A stretch of DNA of 36,441 bases from an uncultured Parabacteroides sp. (lineage in GTDB: Bacteria > Bacteroidota > Bacteroidia > Bacteroidales > Tannerellaceae): positions 1 to 36,441 of the forward strand of contig CAKUZF010000024.1 of assembly GCA_934718155.1 (NCBI GenBank), read 5' to 3'. How positions within the stretch are numbered: position 1 is the stretch's first letter; each line of letters begins with the position of its first letter. Position numbers and translations under genes: made by a program. The notes below the pieces were generated by a model, which was given only the letters and a program-made list of their open reading frames with translations, had not been told where the DNA came from and searched no databases. This document shows, piece after piece, positions 7,024 through 15,224 of the stretch.

Positions 7024-9141
7024 ATGAACAAGACGTTTATGGCTGCCGGTTTGGCAATTGTTTTGGGAGCTTGCAGCTCTCAGCAGAAAAGCGATGTAGC
7101 CGAGACTACACCCAATCCGTTTTTTACGGAGTACACAACTCCGTATGGTGTGCCTCCCTTTGATCAGATCGAAGTGGCGCATTACAAGCCTGCTTTGCTG
7201 AAAGGCATGGAGGAGCAAACCAAGGAGGTAGAGGCGATCGTCTCTAATCCGGAGGAGCCGACTTTTGAGAACACGATCGTGGCATTGGATCAATGCGGAC
7301 AGCTGCTGCAGAAGGCGATGTATGCGTTTAGTGGCCAGTCGAGCGTGAACACCAATGATGAAATCCAAGAGTTGGAGCGAGAGATTTATCCGATGCTTTC
7401 AAAGCATTCTGACGATATCAGCCTGAATCCGGCTTTGTTTGCTCGCGTGAAGGCCGTTTATGAGAATCAAGCGAAATTCAACCTCGACAAGGAGCAGAAG
7501 AAACTGCTTGAGGAGACTTACAAAGGTTTCGTGAGAGGCGGTGCGAACCTGTCGGAGGCTGATCAGGCTAAGTTGCGCGAGCTGAACAGCGAGATCTCGA
7601 TGCTGCAATTGACGTTTGGACAGAACGTGCTGAAAGAGACTAACGCATTTCAGCTGGTGATTGATAATGAGGCCGATTTGGCTGGCCTGCCCGAGGACGT
7701 GAAGGTTAAGGCTGCCGAGACCGCTAAGGAGATGGGCAAGGAGGGCAAATGGATCTTCACCTTGCACAATCCGAGCGTGATGCCTTTCTTGCAATATGCC
7801 GACAATCGCGAGCTGCGCAAGCAGATCTTCGAGGCTTACATCAACCGCGGCAATAACAACAACGAGAACGACAACAAGGAGGTCGTGAAGAAGTTGGTGA
7901 CCGCTCGTCTGGAGAAGGCGAAATTGATGGGTTACAAAGATTATGCGGCTTACGTGCTTGAGGTGAACATGGCGAAAGACGAGAAGAACGTCTACGACCT
8001 GCTGAATCAGGTGTGGACTCCGGCCTTGGCGAAAGCGAAGGAGGAGCTGGCCGATATCAATGCTGAGATCAAGAAAGAGGGTGGCGACTTCGAGGCCGCA
8101 GGCTGGGACTGGCGCTACTATTTCGAGAAGGCAAAGAAGGCGAAGTTTAATGTTGACGAGAACGAGATGCGCCCCTACTTTGAGTTGGGCCACGTGCGTG
8201 AAGGTATCTTCTATGTAGCTAACAAGCTGTATGGCATCACTTTCAACGAGCTTAAAGACATCCCGAAGCCCGATCCAGACGCTTTCGCGTTTGAGTGCAA
8301 GGATAAGGATGGCACGCTGCTGGGTGTGCTTTATATGGACTTCTTCACTCGTCCGGGCAAGGGCGGTGGCGCATGGTGTGGCGGCTATCGCTCGCAGACT
8401 TACGAGAATGGCAAGCGTGTCGTTCCTATCGTAACAACGGTGTTCAACTTCAGCAAACCGGCCGAGGGTCAACCTGCGTTGCTGACGGCCGATGAGACTG
8501 AGACGGTGTTCCATGAGTTTGGTCACGCTTTGCATAGCCTCTTTGGTGATGTGCATTATTATGGTGTAAGCGATGTGCCTCGCGACTTCGTGGAGCTGCC
8601 TTCGCAGGTGGATGAGCATTGGGCTTTCGAACCGGAGGTGCTGAAGGTGTATGCTAAGCATTATCAAACAGGCGAGGTGATTCCGCAGGCTTTGGTCGAG
8701 AAGATGACCAATGCAGGCAAGTATGGCCAGGGCTTCGCTACGACTGAGTATGTGGCAGCCTCTTTGCTGGACATGGATTACCACGTGCTGAAGGAGATAC
8801 CGAAGGATTTCGACATCGAGAAGTTTGAGGCCCAGAAGATGAGCGATCGCGGCTTGATCAGCCAGATTCCTCCTCGTTATCGCACAACCTACTTCGGCCA
8901 TACGATGGAAGGTGGTTATACGGCTGGCTATTACAGCTACATGTGGGCTGAGGTGCTGGATTGCGATGCCTTTCAGGCTTATGTGGAGACTGGCGACATC
9001 TTCAACCAGACGGTGGCTCAGAAGTTCCGTCAGTATGTATTGACGCCGGGCGGCATCGACGATGCGATGGATATGTATGTGAACTTCCGTGGCAAGAAGC
9101 CGAGCATCGAGCCGTTGTTGAAGAACAGAGGTCTTAAATAA
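7024..9141 (+). CDS. dcp: M3-family peptidyl-dipeptidase lipoprotein, copy 1
   Basis: A 705-residue zinc metallopeptidase of family M3 (Dcp/oligopeptidase A type), expected to trim dipeptides from the C-terminus of peptides. The signal peptide ends in a lipobox with C17 (LGAC), so the enzyme is probably periplasmic or membrane-anchored rather than cytoplasmic like E. coli Dcp. The catalytic motif HEFGHALH starts at H497, with E498 as the likely base and H501 as second ligand. The third ligand is probably E524 in FVELPSQ. The substrate-side GGYTAGYYSY motif near the C-terminus is intact. Copy 2 follows after 28 bp, so they form an operon and a tandem duplication. Confidence 0.93.
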   Translation: MNKTFMAAGLAIVLGACSSQQKSDVAETTPNPFFTEYTTPYGVPPFDQIEVAHYKPALLKGMEEQTKEVEAIVSNPEEPTFENTIVALDQCGQLLQKAMYAFSGQSSVNTNDEIQELEREIYPMLSKHSDDISLNPALFARVKAVYENQAKFNLDKEQKKLLEETYKGFVRGGANLSEADQAKLRELNSEISMLQLTFGQNVLKETNAFQLVIDNEADLAGLPEDVKVKAAETAKEMGKEGKWIFTLHNPSVMPFLQYADNRELRKQIFEAYINRGNNNNENDNKEVVKKLVTARLEKAKLMGYKDYAAYVLEVNMAKDEKNVYDLLNQVWTPALAKAKEELADINAEIKKEGGDFEAAGWDWRYYFEKAKKAKFNVDENEMRPYFELGHVREGIFYVANKLYGITFNELKDIPKPDPDAFAFECKDKDGTLLGVLYMDFFTRPGKGGGAWCGGYRSQTYENGKRVVPIVTTVFNFSKPAEGQPALLTADETETVFHEFGHALHSLFGDVHYYGVSDVPRDFVELPSQVDEHWAFEPEVLKVYAKHYQTGEVIPQALVEKMTNAGKYGQGFATTEYVAASLLDMDYHVLKEIPKDFDIEKFEAQKMSDRGLISQIPPRYRTTYFGHTMEGGYTAGYYSYMWAEVLDCDAFQAYVETGDIFNQTVAQKFRQYVLTPGGIDDAMDMYVNFRGKKPSIEPLLKNRGLK

Positions 9142-9169
9142 TATACATATATTAAATATATAGTCAAAA

Positions 9170-11329
9170 ATGAAAAAGTTAATCATGGCAGCGGGCTTGG
9201 CAGTAATGCTGACCGCTTGTGGCTCTCAGGAAAAGAAAGCCGCAGAGGGAGAGAATCCGTTCTTTACGGAGTATAACACTCCGTATGGTGTGCCTCCGTT
9301 CGATCAGATCAAGTTCGAGCATTACAAGCCGGCAATCTTGGCTGGTCTCGAAGAGGGTCGTAAGGAGATCGACGCGATCGTGAACAACCCGGAGGATCCC
9401 ACGTTTGAGAACACGATTGTGGCTTTGGACAAGCAGGGCGCTTTGTTGCGCAAGGTGCAGATCGTGTTTGGTGGTCAGAACAGTGTGAACACCAACGACG
9501 AGATGCAGGCTTTGAGCCGCGAGATGTCTCCGCTGTTGTCAAAATATAGCGACGATATCAACCTGAATCCCGCTTTGTTTGCCCGTGTAAAGGCGGTTTA
9601 TGACAAGCGTGACTCTTTGGGCCTCGACAAGGAGCAGCTGAAGCTCGTTGAGGAGACTTATAAGGACTTTGAGCGTGGTGGCGCAAATCTCTCTCCGGAG
9701 GATCAGGCGAAGCTGCGCGAGCTGAACAGCAAGATTTCGATGTTGCAGCTGACATTCGGTCAGAACATGCTGAAGGAGACTAACGCCTTCAAGTTGGTGA
9801 TCGAGAAGAAGGAGGATCTTTCTGGTCTGCCCGAGAACTTGGTGGCTACCGCTGCCGAGACTGCTAAGGCAATGGGTATGGAAGGCAAATGGGTGTTCAC
9901 GTTGCAGAACCCGAGTGTCATGCCTTTCTTGCAGTATGCCGACAACCGCGAGTTGCGTAAGCAGATCTTCGAGGCTTACATCAATCGTGGAAACCACGAC
10001 AACGAGAACGACAACAAGGCGGTTGTGCGCGACTTGGTAGCTACTCGTTTGGCTAAGGCCAACTTGATGGGCTATAAAGACTACGCATCGTTCGTGTTGG
10101 AGGAGCGTATGGCAAAGAACTCAGCCAACGTATATAAGTTGCTGGATGAGGTTTGGACGCCTGCCTTGGCAAAGGCTAAGGAGGAGTTGGCCGACATCAA
10201 TGCAGAGATCAAGAAGGAAGGTGGCAATTTCGAGGCTGAGGGCTGGGATTGGCGTTACTACTTCGAGAAAGCAAAGAAGGCCAAGTTCAACTTGGATGAG
10301 AACGAGGTTCGTCCTTACTTGAAGCTTGAGAACGTGCGCGATGGCGTGTTCTATGTAGCTAATAAGTTGTATGGCATCAACTTCAAACAGTTGAACGACA
10401 TGCCGTTGCCTTACAAGGAGGCTCAATGTTTTGAGGTGACTGATAAGGATGGCACGTTGCTGGGTGTTGTTTACTTCGACTTCTTCCCCCGTGCAAGCAA
10501 GCGTGGTGGCGCATGGTGTGGCACATACCGTCCGCAGAGCTACAAGGATGGCAAGCGTGTGCCGCCGGTAGTGACAATCGTAACGAACTTCACGCAGCCC
10601 GCTCCGGGTCAGCCTGCCTTGTTGAGCGCAGACGAGGCTAACACGTTGTTCCATGAGTTCGGACACGGCTTGCACAACCTGTTTAAGGATGTACATTACT
10701 CAGGCGTATCAGGCGTTCCCCGCGACTTCGTTGAGTTGCCTTCGCAGATCAACGAGCACTGGGCATTCGAGCCGGAGGTGTTGAAGGTGTATGCTAAGCA
10801 CTATCAGACGGGCGAGGTGATGCCGACGGAGCTGATCGAGAAGTTGGATAAGAGTGGCAAGTATGGCCAGGGCTTTGCTACGGTAGAGTATTTGGCTGCT
10901 TCTTACTTGGACATGGATTTCCATGCGCTGAGTGGACAGGCCGCTGATCAGAAGGTGCTCAAGTTTGTTGATCAGACGAATCAGGTGCCGGCTAACTTCG
11001 ACGTGATGGATTTCGAGAAGCAAACGTTGAGCCGTCGTGGCTTGTTGAAGCAGATTCCTTCTCGTTACCGTTCGACCTACTTCAACCACACGATGGGTGG
11101 TGGTTACACCGCTGGCTATTATAGCTACATCTGGTCGGAGGTGTTGGATTGCGATGCCTACGAGGCATTTGTCGAGACTGGCGACATCTTCAATCAGGAG
11201 GTGGCTCAGAAGTTCCGTCAGTATGTATTGACACCGGGTGGCATCGACGATGCGATGGATATGTATGTGAACTTCCGTGGCAAAGAGCCGGGCACAGATC
11301 CGTTGTTGAAGAATCGTGGTTTGAAGTAA
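9170..11329 (+). CDS. dcp: M3-family peptidyl-dipeptidase lipoprotein, copy 2
   Basis: A 719-residue paralogue of the preceding gene, closely similar along its entire length, with a lipobox at C17 (LTAC). The zinc motif HEFGHGLH starts at H495, and the third ligand is probably E522. The main difference from copy 1 lies after the DMDFHALS block: about 17 extra residues (around QAADQKVLKF) sit just before the segment matching copy 1's KDFDIEKFE. The substrate-binding tyrosine motif (GGYTAGYYSY) and the C-terminal ending LLKNRGLK are shared. A strong terminator follows. Differing specificity for the two copies is an inference from the insertion only. Confidence 0.93.
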   Translation: MKKLIMAAGLAVMLTACGSQEKKAAEGENPFFTEYNTPYGVPPFDQIKFEHYKPAILAGLEEGRKEIDAIVNNPEDPTFENTIVALDKQGALLRKVQIVFGGQNSVNTNDEMQALSREMSPLLSKYSDDINLNPALFARVKAVYDKRDSLGLDKEQLKLVEETYKDFERGGANLSPEDQAKLRELNSKISMLQLTFGQNMLKETNAFKLVIEKKEDLSGLPENLVATAAETAKAMGMEGKWVFTLQNPSVMPFLQYADNRELRKQIFEAYINRGNHDNENDNKAVVRDLVATRLAKANLMGYKDYASFVLEERMAKNSANVYKLLDEVWTPALAKAKEELADINAEIKKEGGNFEAEGWDWRYYFEKAKKAKFNLDENEVRPYLKLENVRDGVFYVANKLYGINFKQLNDMPLPYKEAQCFEVTDKDGTLLGVVYFDFFPRASKRGGAWCGTYRPQSYKDGKRVPPVVTIVTNFTQPAPGQPALLSADEANTLFHEFGHGLHNLFKDVHYSGVSGVPRDFVELPSQINEHWAFEPEVLKVYAKHYQTGEVMPTELIEKLDKSGKYGQGFATVEYLAASYLDMDFHALSGQAADQKVLKFVDQTNQVPANFDVMDFEKQTLSRRGLLKQIPSRYRSTYFNHTMGGGYTAGYYSYIWSEVLDCDAYEAFVETGDIFNQEVAQKFRQYVLTPGGIDDAMDMYVNFRGKEPGTDPLLKNRGLK

Positions 11330-11368
11330 TTTCCGAATAGGAAATAAAAACTAACCAGAAATAAAAGA

Positions 11369-11404
11369 GAGCGTTTCTTTGGAAAAAGAGACGCTCTTTT
11401 CTTG
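11369..11404 (+). terminator. intrinsic terminator after the M3 peptidase pair
   Basis: A 12-bp stem (11369-11380 with 11385-11396, one G-T wobble), a ggaa tetraloop and a T-rich tail. Confidence 0.9.
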
Positions 11405-11432
11405 TTTATATGCCAAATAGCGTTTAATTTTG
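11402..11432 (+). promoter_or_regulatory. promoter for the isomerase-like gene
   Basis: The -7 box TAATTTTG (11425-11432) matches TAnnTTTG. A TTG at 11402-11404 lies 20 nt upstream as a -33 element. It overlaps the tail of the preceding terminator. The start codon is 27 bp downstream of the -7 box. Confidence 0.65.
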
Positions 11433-11458
11433 CGGAAATCTTAAATTCTTGATTCAAC

Positions 11459-12400
11459 ATGACTAACAGAAGAGATTTCTTAAAGAATGCCTCCTTATTG
11501 ACTTTAGGTGGTTTGTTGGCTGGTAAGACAGCAGGTGTGAATGCGGCAAATATAGCTGCGCCCCAAGCGGCGAATGCGGCGAAGACCATTGGTTTGCAGA
11601 TCTATTCATTATCCAAGGAATTATACGAGGATGTGCCAGGTGGCTTGAAGAAGGTGAAAGCGATGGGCTATACCAATTTGGAGTTGGCTGGTTACAAAGA
11701 GGGTAAGATTGGTGGTGTGGATATGATGGAGTTCAAGAAGATGGCAGAGGATGCTGGCTTGAAGATCACCAGTTCGCACGTCAATCCTCCCGTTCGTGAA
11801 TATACGAAAGAGAACCTGGGCGATATCAAGGAGTATTGGAAGCGTACGGCTGCCGATCACGCAAAGTTGGGCGTGAAGTATCTGATTCAGCCGGGTCAGC
11901 CTTCTACGCGTAGCATCGAGGAGACCAAGTTTGTTTGCGATGTCTTCAATGAGGCGGGTAAGATCGTGAAGGAAGCGGGCATTCCTTTTGGCTATCACAA
12001 TCATGAGATGGAGTTCGCAAAGGTAACGGCTGGTGGCTCAGAGATGAAGTTTGGCCGTCGTGTGCGTGAGGGCGAATTGATTTATGAACTTTTCTTGAAG
12101 AACACGGATCCCTCGTTGGTATTCTTCGAAATGGATGTATATTGGGCTGTGATGGGTCAGCAAGATCCTATCCAGTGGCTGAAGAACTACAAGGATCGCA
12201 TCAAGGTGCTGCACATCAAGGATCGTGCGGTATTGGGCGATTCAGGTATGATGAACTTCGAGAAGATCTTTGCGCAAGCTGCAGCCAATGGCATAAAAGA
12301 CTACTTCGTGGAGCTGGAGCGTATGCCGGATGGCCGCACGCAGTTCGAGGGCGTAAAGGGCTGTGCGGATTATCTGTTGAAGGCTCCTTTTGTGAAATAA
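11459..12400 (+). CDS. Tat-exported sugar phosphate isomerase/epimerase-like protein
   Basis: A 313-residue protein of the xylose isomerase-like TIM-barrel superfamily. The N-terminus has a twin-arginine signal (NRRDFLK, then a hydrophobic stretch ending near VNAAN), which suggests export of a folded metalloprotein. The barrel begins near IGLQIYSL. Likely metal-site strands are GYHNHEMEF, FFEMDVYW, LHIKDR and YFVELERM. The family acts on diverse sugars and sugar acids, and the substrate cannot be told from sequence. It has its own promoter and precedes another exported enzyme, the esterase at 12495. Confidence 0.87.
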   Translation: MTNRRDFLKNASLLTLGGLLAGKTAGVNAANIAAPQAANAAKTIGLQIYSLSKELYEDVPGGLKKVKAMGYTNLELAGYKEGKIGGVDMMEFKKMAEDAGLKITSSHVNPPVREYTKENLGDIKEYWKRTAADHAKLGVKYLIQPGQPSTRSIEETKFVCDVFNEAGKIVKEAGIPFGYHNHEMEFAKVTAGGSEMKFGRRVREGELIYELFLKNTDPSLVFFEMDVYWAVMGQQDPIQWLKNYKDRIKVLHIKDRAVLGDSGMMNFEKIFAQAAANGIKDYFVELERMPDGRTQFEGVKGCADYLLKAPFVK

Positions 12401-12440
12401 AAAAAAGAATAGAACGCTTTTTTTTGTAGTATATGGTTTG

Positions 12441-12473
12441 AAAGGGGCATCCTGTAAGGGTTGCCTCTTTTTT
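12441..12473 (+). terminator. intrinsic terminator between isomerase and esterase genes
   Basis: The stem 12441-12452 with 12459-12470 has one wobble and one T-T mismatch, and runs into a T tract. It ends only about 20 bp before the esterase start, so some read-through into that gene is possible. Confidence 0.7.
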
Positions 12474-12494
12474 CTATCATGAGGAGGAAAGAAC

Positions 12495-14150
12495 ATGGAA
12501 AAACTGACGAGAAGACAATTCTTAGGGACTGCCGCTTTGGGCGCAGGCTCATTGTTTATTTGGGGTTGTGGCGGCAAATCGGCCGGCGTGCAACCTCAAG
12601 ATGGATCGTATGTTATTGCGGAAACTACGTTTGGCAAGGTGAGGGGCCTGCGAGAGCGGGGCGTGAATTGCTTTAAGGGAATTCCTTATGCAGGATCCGT
12701 GTCGGGCAAGCAACGCTTTGGTCGGCCTGCTCCGTTGACTCCGTGGGCTGAGGTGCGTGATGCGTTGCGCTTAGGCACACCTGCCATGCAGTCGGCTTCG
12801 ACTGTCTATGGCAAAGATGAGCCAGCCCCAGGCGAGGACTGCTTGGTGCTGAACGTATGGACTCCAGCCAACGACAATGGCAAACGACCGGTGGTCTTTT
12901 ACAATCACGGAGGCGGTTACGCTACGGGTTCGGGAGGCGCTGTTGGACAGGATGGTGCCAACTTGGCTCGTCACTACGATGTGGTTGTGGTGGAGACGAA
13001 CCATCGGTTGAATATCTTTGGCTTCCTTTATTTAGGTGAAGTGGCTGGCGAGGAATACAAAACTTCTGGCAACAACGGTATGCTTGATATCGTGGAGGGG
13101 CTTCGCTGGGTGAATCAGAACATCGCTCAATTTGGTGGCGATCCGAACAATGTCATGATTTGCGGTGAGTCGGGAGGTGGCTATAAGACCTCTATTCTAT
13201 ATGGGATGCCTCTGGCCGCACCCTATTTCAATAAGGCCTCCATCGAAAGCGGCCCAGGTTTGCGCGTCAACTCATTAGAGACGGCAACGATGGTTACAGA
13301 TTTGGTGATGAAAGATTTAGGTGTAGCTAAGAATGACTGGCGTAAATTGCTTGAGATGCCCGCTGATCAGCTTTTCGCGGTGCAGGGAAGAGTCAACACG
13401 CTGTTGGCGGGCCATACCTTGAAAAAAGGAGAACGTTTTGGTTTCGCTCCGGTGGTGGACAATGTCTCTATCCTGGCTCAGCCTTTTGTGCCTGTTGCCC
13501 CCGAGTTGTCGAAGGAGAAGCCGCTGATGGTGGGATGGAACGAAGATGAGTTTGTTTTCTTCTTGATGACGAGCAACAACCTGGATCCGCTCAAACTGAA
13601 GCGTGACGATTATAAGCAGTTGGAGACTCTGTTGCGCCCGCAGTATCAGGCGCATGCAAAGACAATCGTGGATACGTATCGCCAAAGCCGCCCGGAGGCG
13701 TCGGCTTCGGAGCTGTATGTGGCAATCACCTCAATCGCCATGATGGGATTAGGCTCGATTGAGATCGCCGAGAAGAAGAGCCGCCAAGGAGGCGCCCCGG
13801 CTTATCTCTATAATTTCACATTCAAGCATGGAGGGAAGGTGCCGGGAACGGACTATCCAATGAGTACGCCTCATGCGATGGATATCGCTTATAAGTTCGA
13901 CAATGCCGAGGCAGGAGGAGGACTGACTGGCGATCGCCCCGAGCGTATTGAGGCAGCGCACAACTTTAGTGCCTTATGGACCTCTTTCGCACGGAATGGC
14001 AAGCCGGGTATGGCCGACTTGCCTGAATGGCCTGCCTACGACTTGGAGCGGAGAGCGATGATGAAGATCGATGCCCCTTGTGTGGTCGTGAACGATCCTG
14101 ATCGGGCAATTCGAGAAATGTGGACGGCTTTGGGCTACATCGAGTCTTGA
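12495..14150 (+). CDS. type-B carboxylesterase, exported
   Basis: A 551-residue alpha/beta-hydrolase of the carboxylesterase type B family, which cleaves carboxylic esters. The N-terminus has a Tat-like TRRQFLG motif followed by a hydrophobic stretch and C25 in IWGC, so it may be a Tat-exported lipoprotein. The oxyanion-hole block HGGGY is present. The nucleophile is S226 in GESGGG. The likely acid is E350 in GWNEDEF, and the likely histidine is H460 in TPHAMD. The native substrate is unknown; acetylated or feruloylated glycans are plausible given the rhamnosidase in the region, but this is speculation. The start follows an aggagg-like tract about 6 nt upstream. Confidence 0.9.
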   Translation: MEKLTRRQFLGTAALGAGSLFIWGCGGKSAGVQPQDGSYVIAETTFGKVRGLRERGVNCFKGIPYAGSVSGKQRFGRPAPLTPWAEVRDALRLGTPAMQSASTVYGKDEPAPGEDCLVLNVWTPANDNGKRPVVFYNHGGGYATGSGGAVGQDGANLARHYDVVVVETNHRLNIFGFLYLGEVAGEEYKTSGNNGMLDIVEGLRWVNQNIAQFGGDPNNVMICGESGGGYKTSILYGMPLAAPYFNKASIESGPGLRVNSLETATMVTDLVMKDLGVAKNDWRKLLEMPADQLFAVQGRVNTLLAGHTLKKGERFGFAPVVDNVSILAQPFVPVAPELSKEKPLMVGWNEDEFVFFLMTSNNLDPLKLKRDDYKQLETLLRPQYQAHAKTIVDTYRQSRPEASASELYVAITSIAMMGLGSIEIAEKKSRQGGAPAYLYNFTFKHGGKVPGTDYPMSTPHAMDIAYKFDNAEAGGGLTGDRPERIEAAHNFSALWTSFARNGKPGMADLPEWPAYDLERRAMMKIDAPCVVVNDPDRAIREMWTALGYIES

Positions 14151-14169
14151 TAGGATGCTAAAGCAATAG

Positions 14170-14199
14170 GAGATGCTGGACCGCGCGGTCTGGCATCTC
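14170..14199 (+). terminator. strong hairpin after the esterase gene
   Basis: gagatgc (14170-14176) pairs with gcatctc (14193-14199), and gaccgc pairs with gcggtc inside it, separated by a TG/TG mismatch. The fold is very stable but no clean T tract follows, so it may be a terminator or an mRNA end-stabilising structure. Confidence 0.6.
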
Positions 14200-14235
14200 T
14201 CGTTGTTGCGAGAAAACTTTCTTTAATGGGAGGCT

Positions 14236-14263
14236 TTTGGGATGCGCATAATATGTATATTTG
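14236..14263 (+). promoter_or_regulatory. promoter for the methionine-biosynthesis operon
   Basis: The -7 box TATATTTG (14256-14263) has a TTTG 16 nt upstream (14236-14239). Because this promoter lies downstream of the in-frame ATG at 14226, transcripts from it cannot use that ATG. This supports the start at 14292. Confidence 0.65.
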
Positions 14264-14291
14264 CATTTCGAATAGAAAAACAGGAAAAAAG

Positions 14292-15224
14292 ATGCCTTTA
14301 AATTTACAGAAGAATTTGCCGGCCATCGAGTTGCTGAAGAAGGAGCACATCTTTGTGATGGATTCCTTGCGAGCCGCTAAGCAAGACATTCGTCCGCTGC
14401 GGGTTGTCGTGCTGAACTTGATGCCACTGAAGATAACTACGGAAACCGACTTGGTTCGCCTCTTAAGTAACACCCCGTTGCAGATCGAGCTGGACTTCAT
14501 GAAGATCAAGGGACATACGCCTAAAAACACCCCCATTGAACACATGCAGAAGTTCTACAAGGATTTTGAGGCGATCCAAGAGGACTATTACGATGGCATG
14601 ATCATCACGGGCGCTCCTGTTGAGCAGATGCCTTTCGAGGAGGTAAACTATTGGGGCGAGGTGACGCAGATCTTCGATTGGGCACGTACGCATGTTACCT
14701 CTACCTTATATATATGTTGGGCGGCGCAAGCTGGATTGTACCACTTCTTCGACGTTCCCAAGTATGATTTGCCTGCGAAGATGTTTGGCGTGTTCCGTCA
14801 TACGATACGTGAGCCATTTACGCCTATCTTCCGTGGTTTCGACGATGAGTTCTATGTGCCTCATAGCCGCCATACGGAGGTGAGGAGAGAGGATATCCTG
14901 AAAGTCCCTGCGTTGACCCTTCTTTCGGAGAGCGAGGAGAGCGGCGTTTATATGGCGATGGCGCGAGGCGGTCGGGAATTCTTTATTACGGGCCATTCGG
15001 AGTATTCGCCTTATACGTTGAACGATGAGTATATGCGCGATTTAGGCAAGGGCTTGCCAATCAGCATGCCTCGCAACTATTACCGCAACGACGATCCTTC
15101 TTTGGGGCCCGTGGTGCGTTGGCGTGGCCATGCCAACTTGTTGTTTACCAACTGGCTGAACTACTACGTCTATCAAGAGACACCGTATCGCATTGAGGAC
15201 ATTCAATATTTAGGTGATTTATAA
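14292..15224 (+). CDS. metA: MetA-family homoserine O-acyltransferase, probably acetyl-specific
   Basis: A 310-residue cytoplasmic enzyme that activates homoserine for methionine synthesis. The nucleophile is C142 in YICWAAQAG, and the GHSEY motif carries the catalytic His and Glu. Residue 111, in GAPVEQM, is glutamate; the E. coli succinyltransferase has glycine there. In Bacillus cereus MetA, Glu111 is known to set acetyl-CoA preference, so homoserine O-acetyltransferase activity is predicted. Start 14292 gives the canonical MPLNL N-terminus and canonical numbering; the longer frame from 14226 starts before the promoter. The stop overlaps the next start (TAATG), so metA, the U32 gene and the cyclophilin gene form an operon. 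Confidence 0.93.
   Translation: MPLNLQKNLPAIELLKKEHIFVMDSLRAAKQDIRPLRVVVLNLMPLKITTETDLVRLLSNTPLQIELDFMKIKGHTPKNTPIEHMQKFYKDFEAIQEDYYDGMIITGAPVEQMPFEEVNYWGEVTQIFDWARTHVTSTLYICWAAQAGLYHFFDVPKYDLPAKMFGVFRHTIREPFTPIFRGFDDEFYVPHSRHTEVRREDILKVPALTLLSESEESGVYMAMARGGREFFITGHSEYSPYTLNDEYMRDLGKGLPISMPRNYYRNDDPSLGPVVRWRGHANLLFTNWLNYYVYQETPYRIEDIQYLGDL

Noticed and set aside
7399..9186. 595-codon open frame on the minus strand, antisense to the first M3 peptidase
   Set aside because: The sense protein is an unmistakable full-length M3 enzyme; the antisense frame has no family motifs and arises from codon bias. The same applies to 9539-9997, 10121-10696 and 10709-11089.
14226..14291. Upstream start of metA giving 22 extra residues
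   Set aside because: The TATATTTG promoter box lies inside this stretch, and the extra residues are not part of the MetA family.
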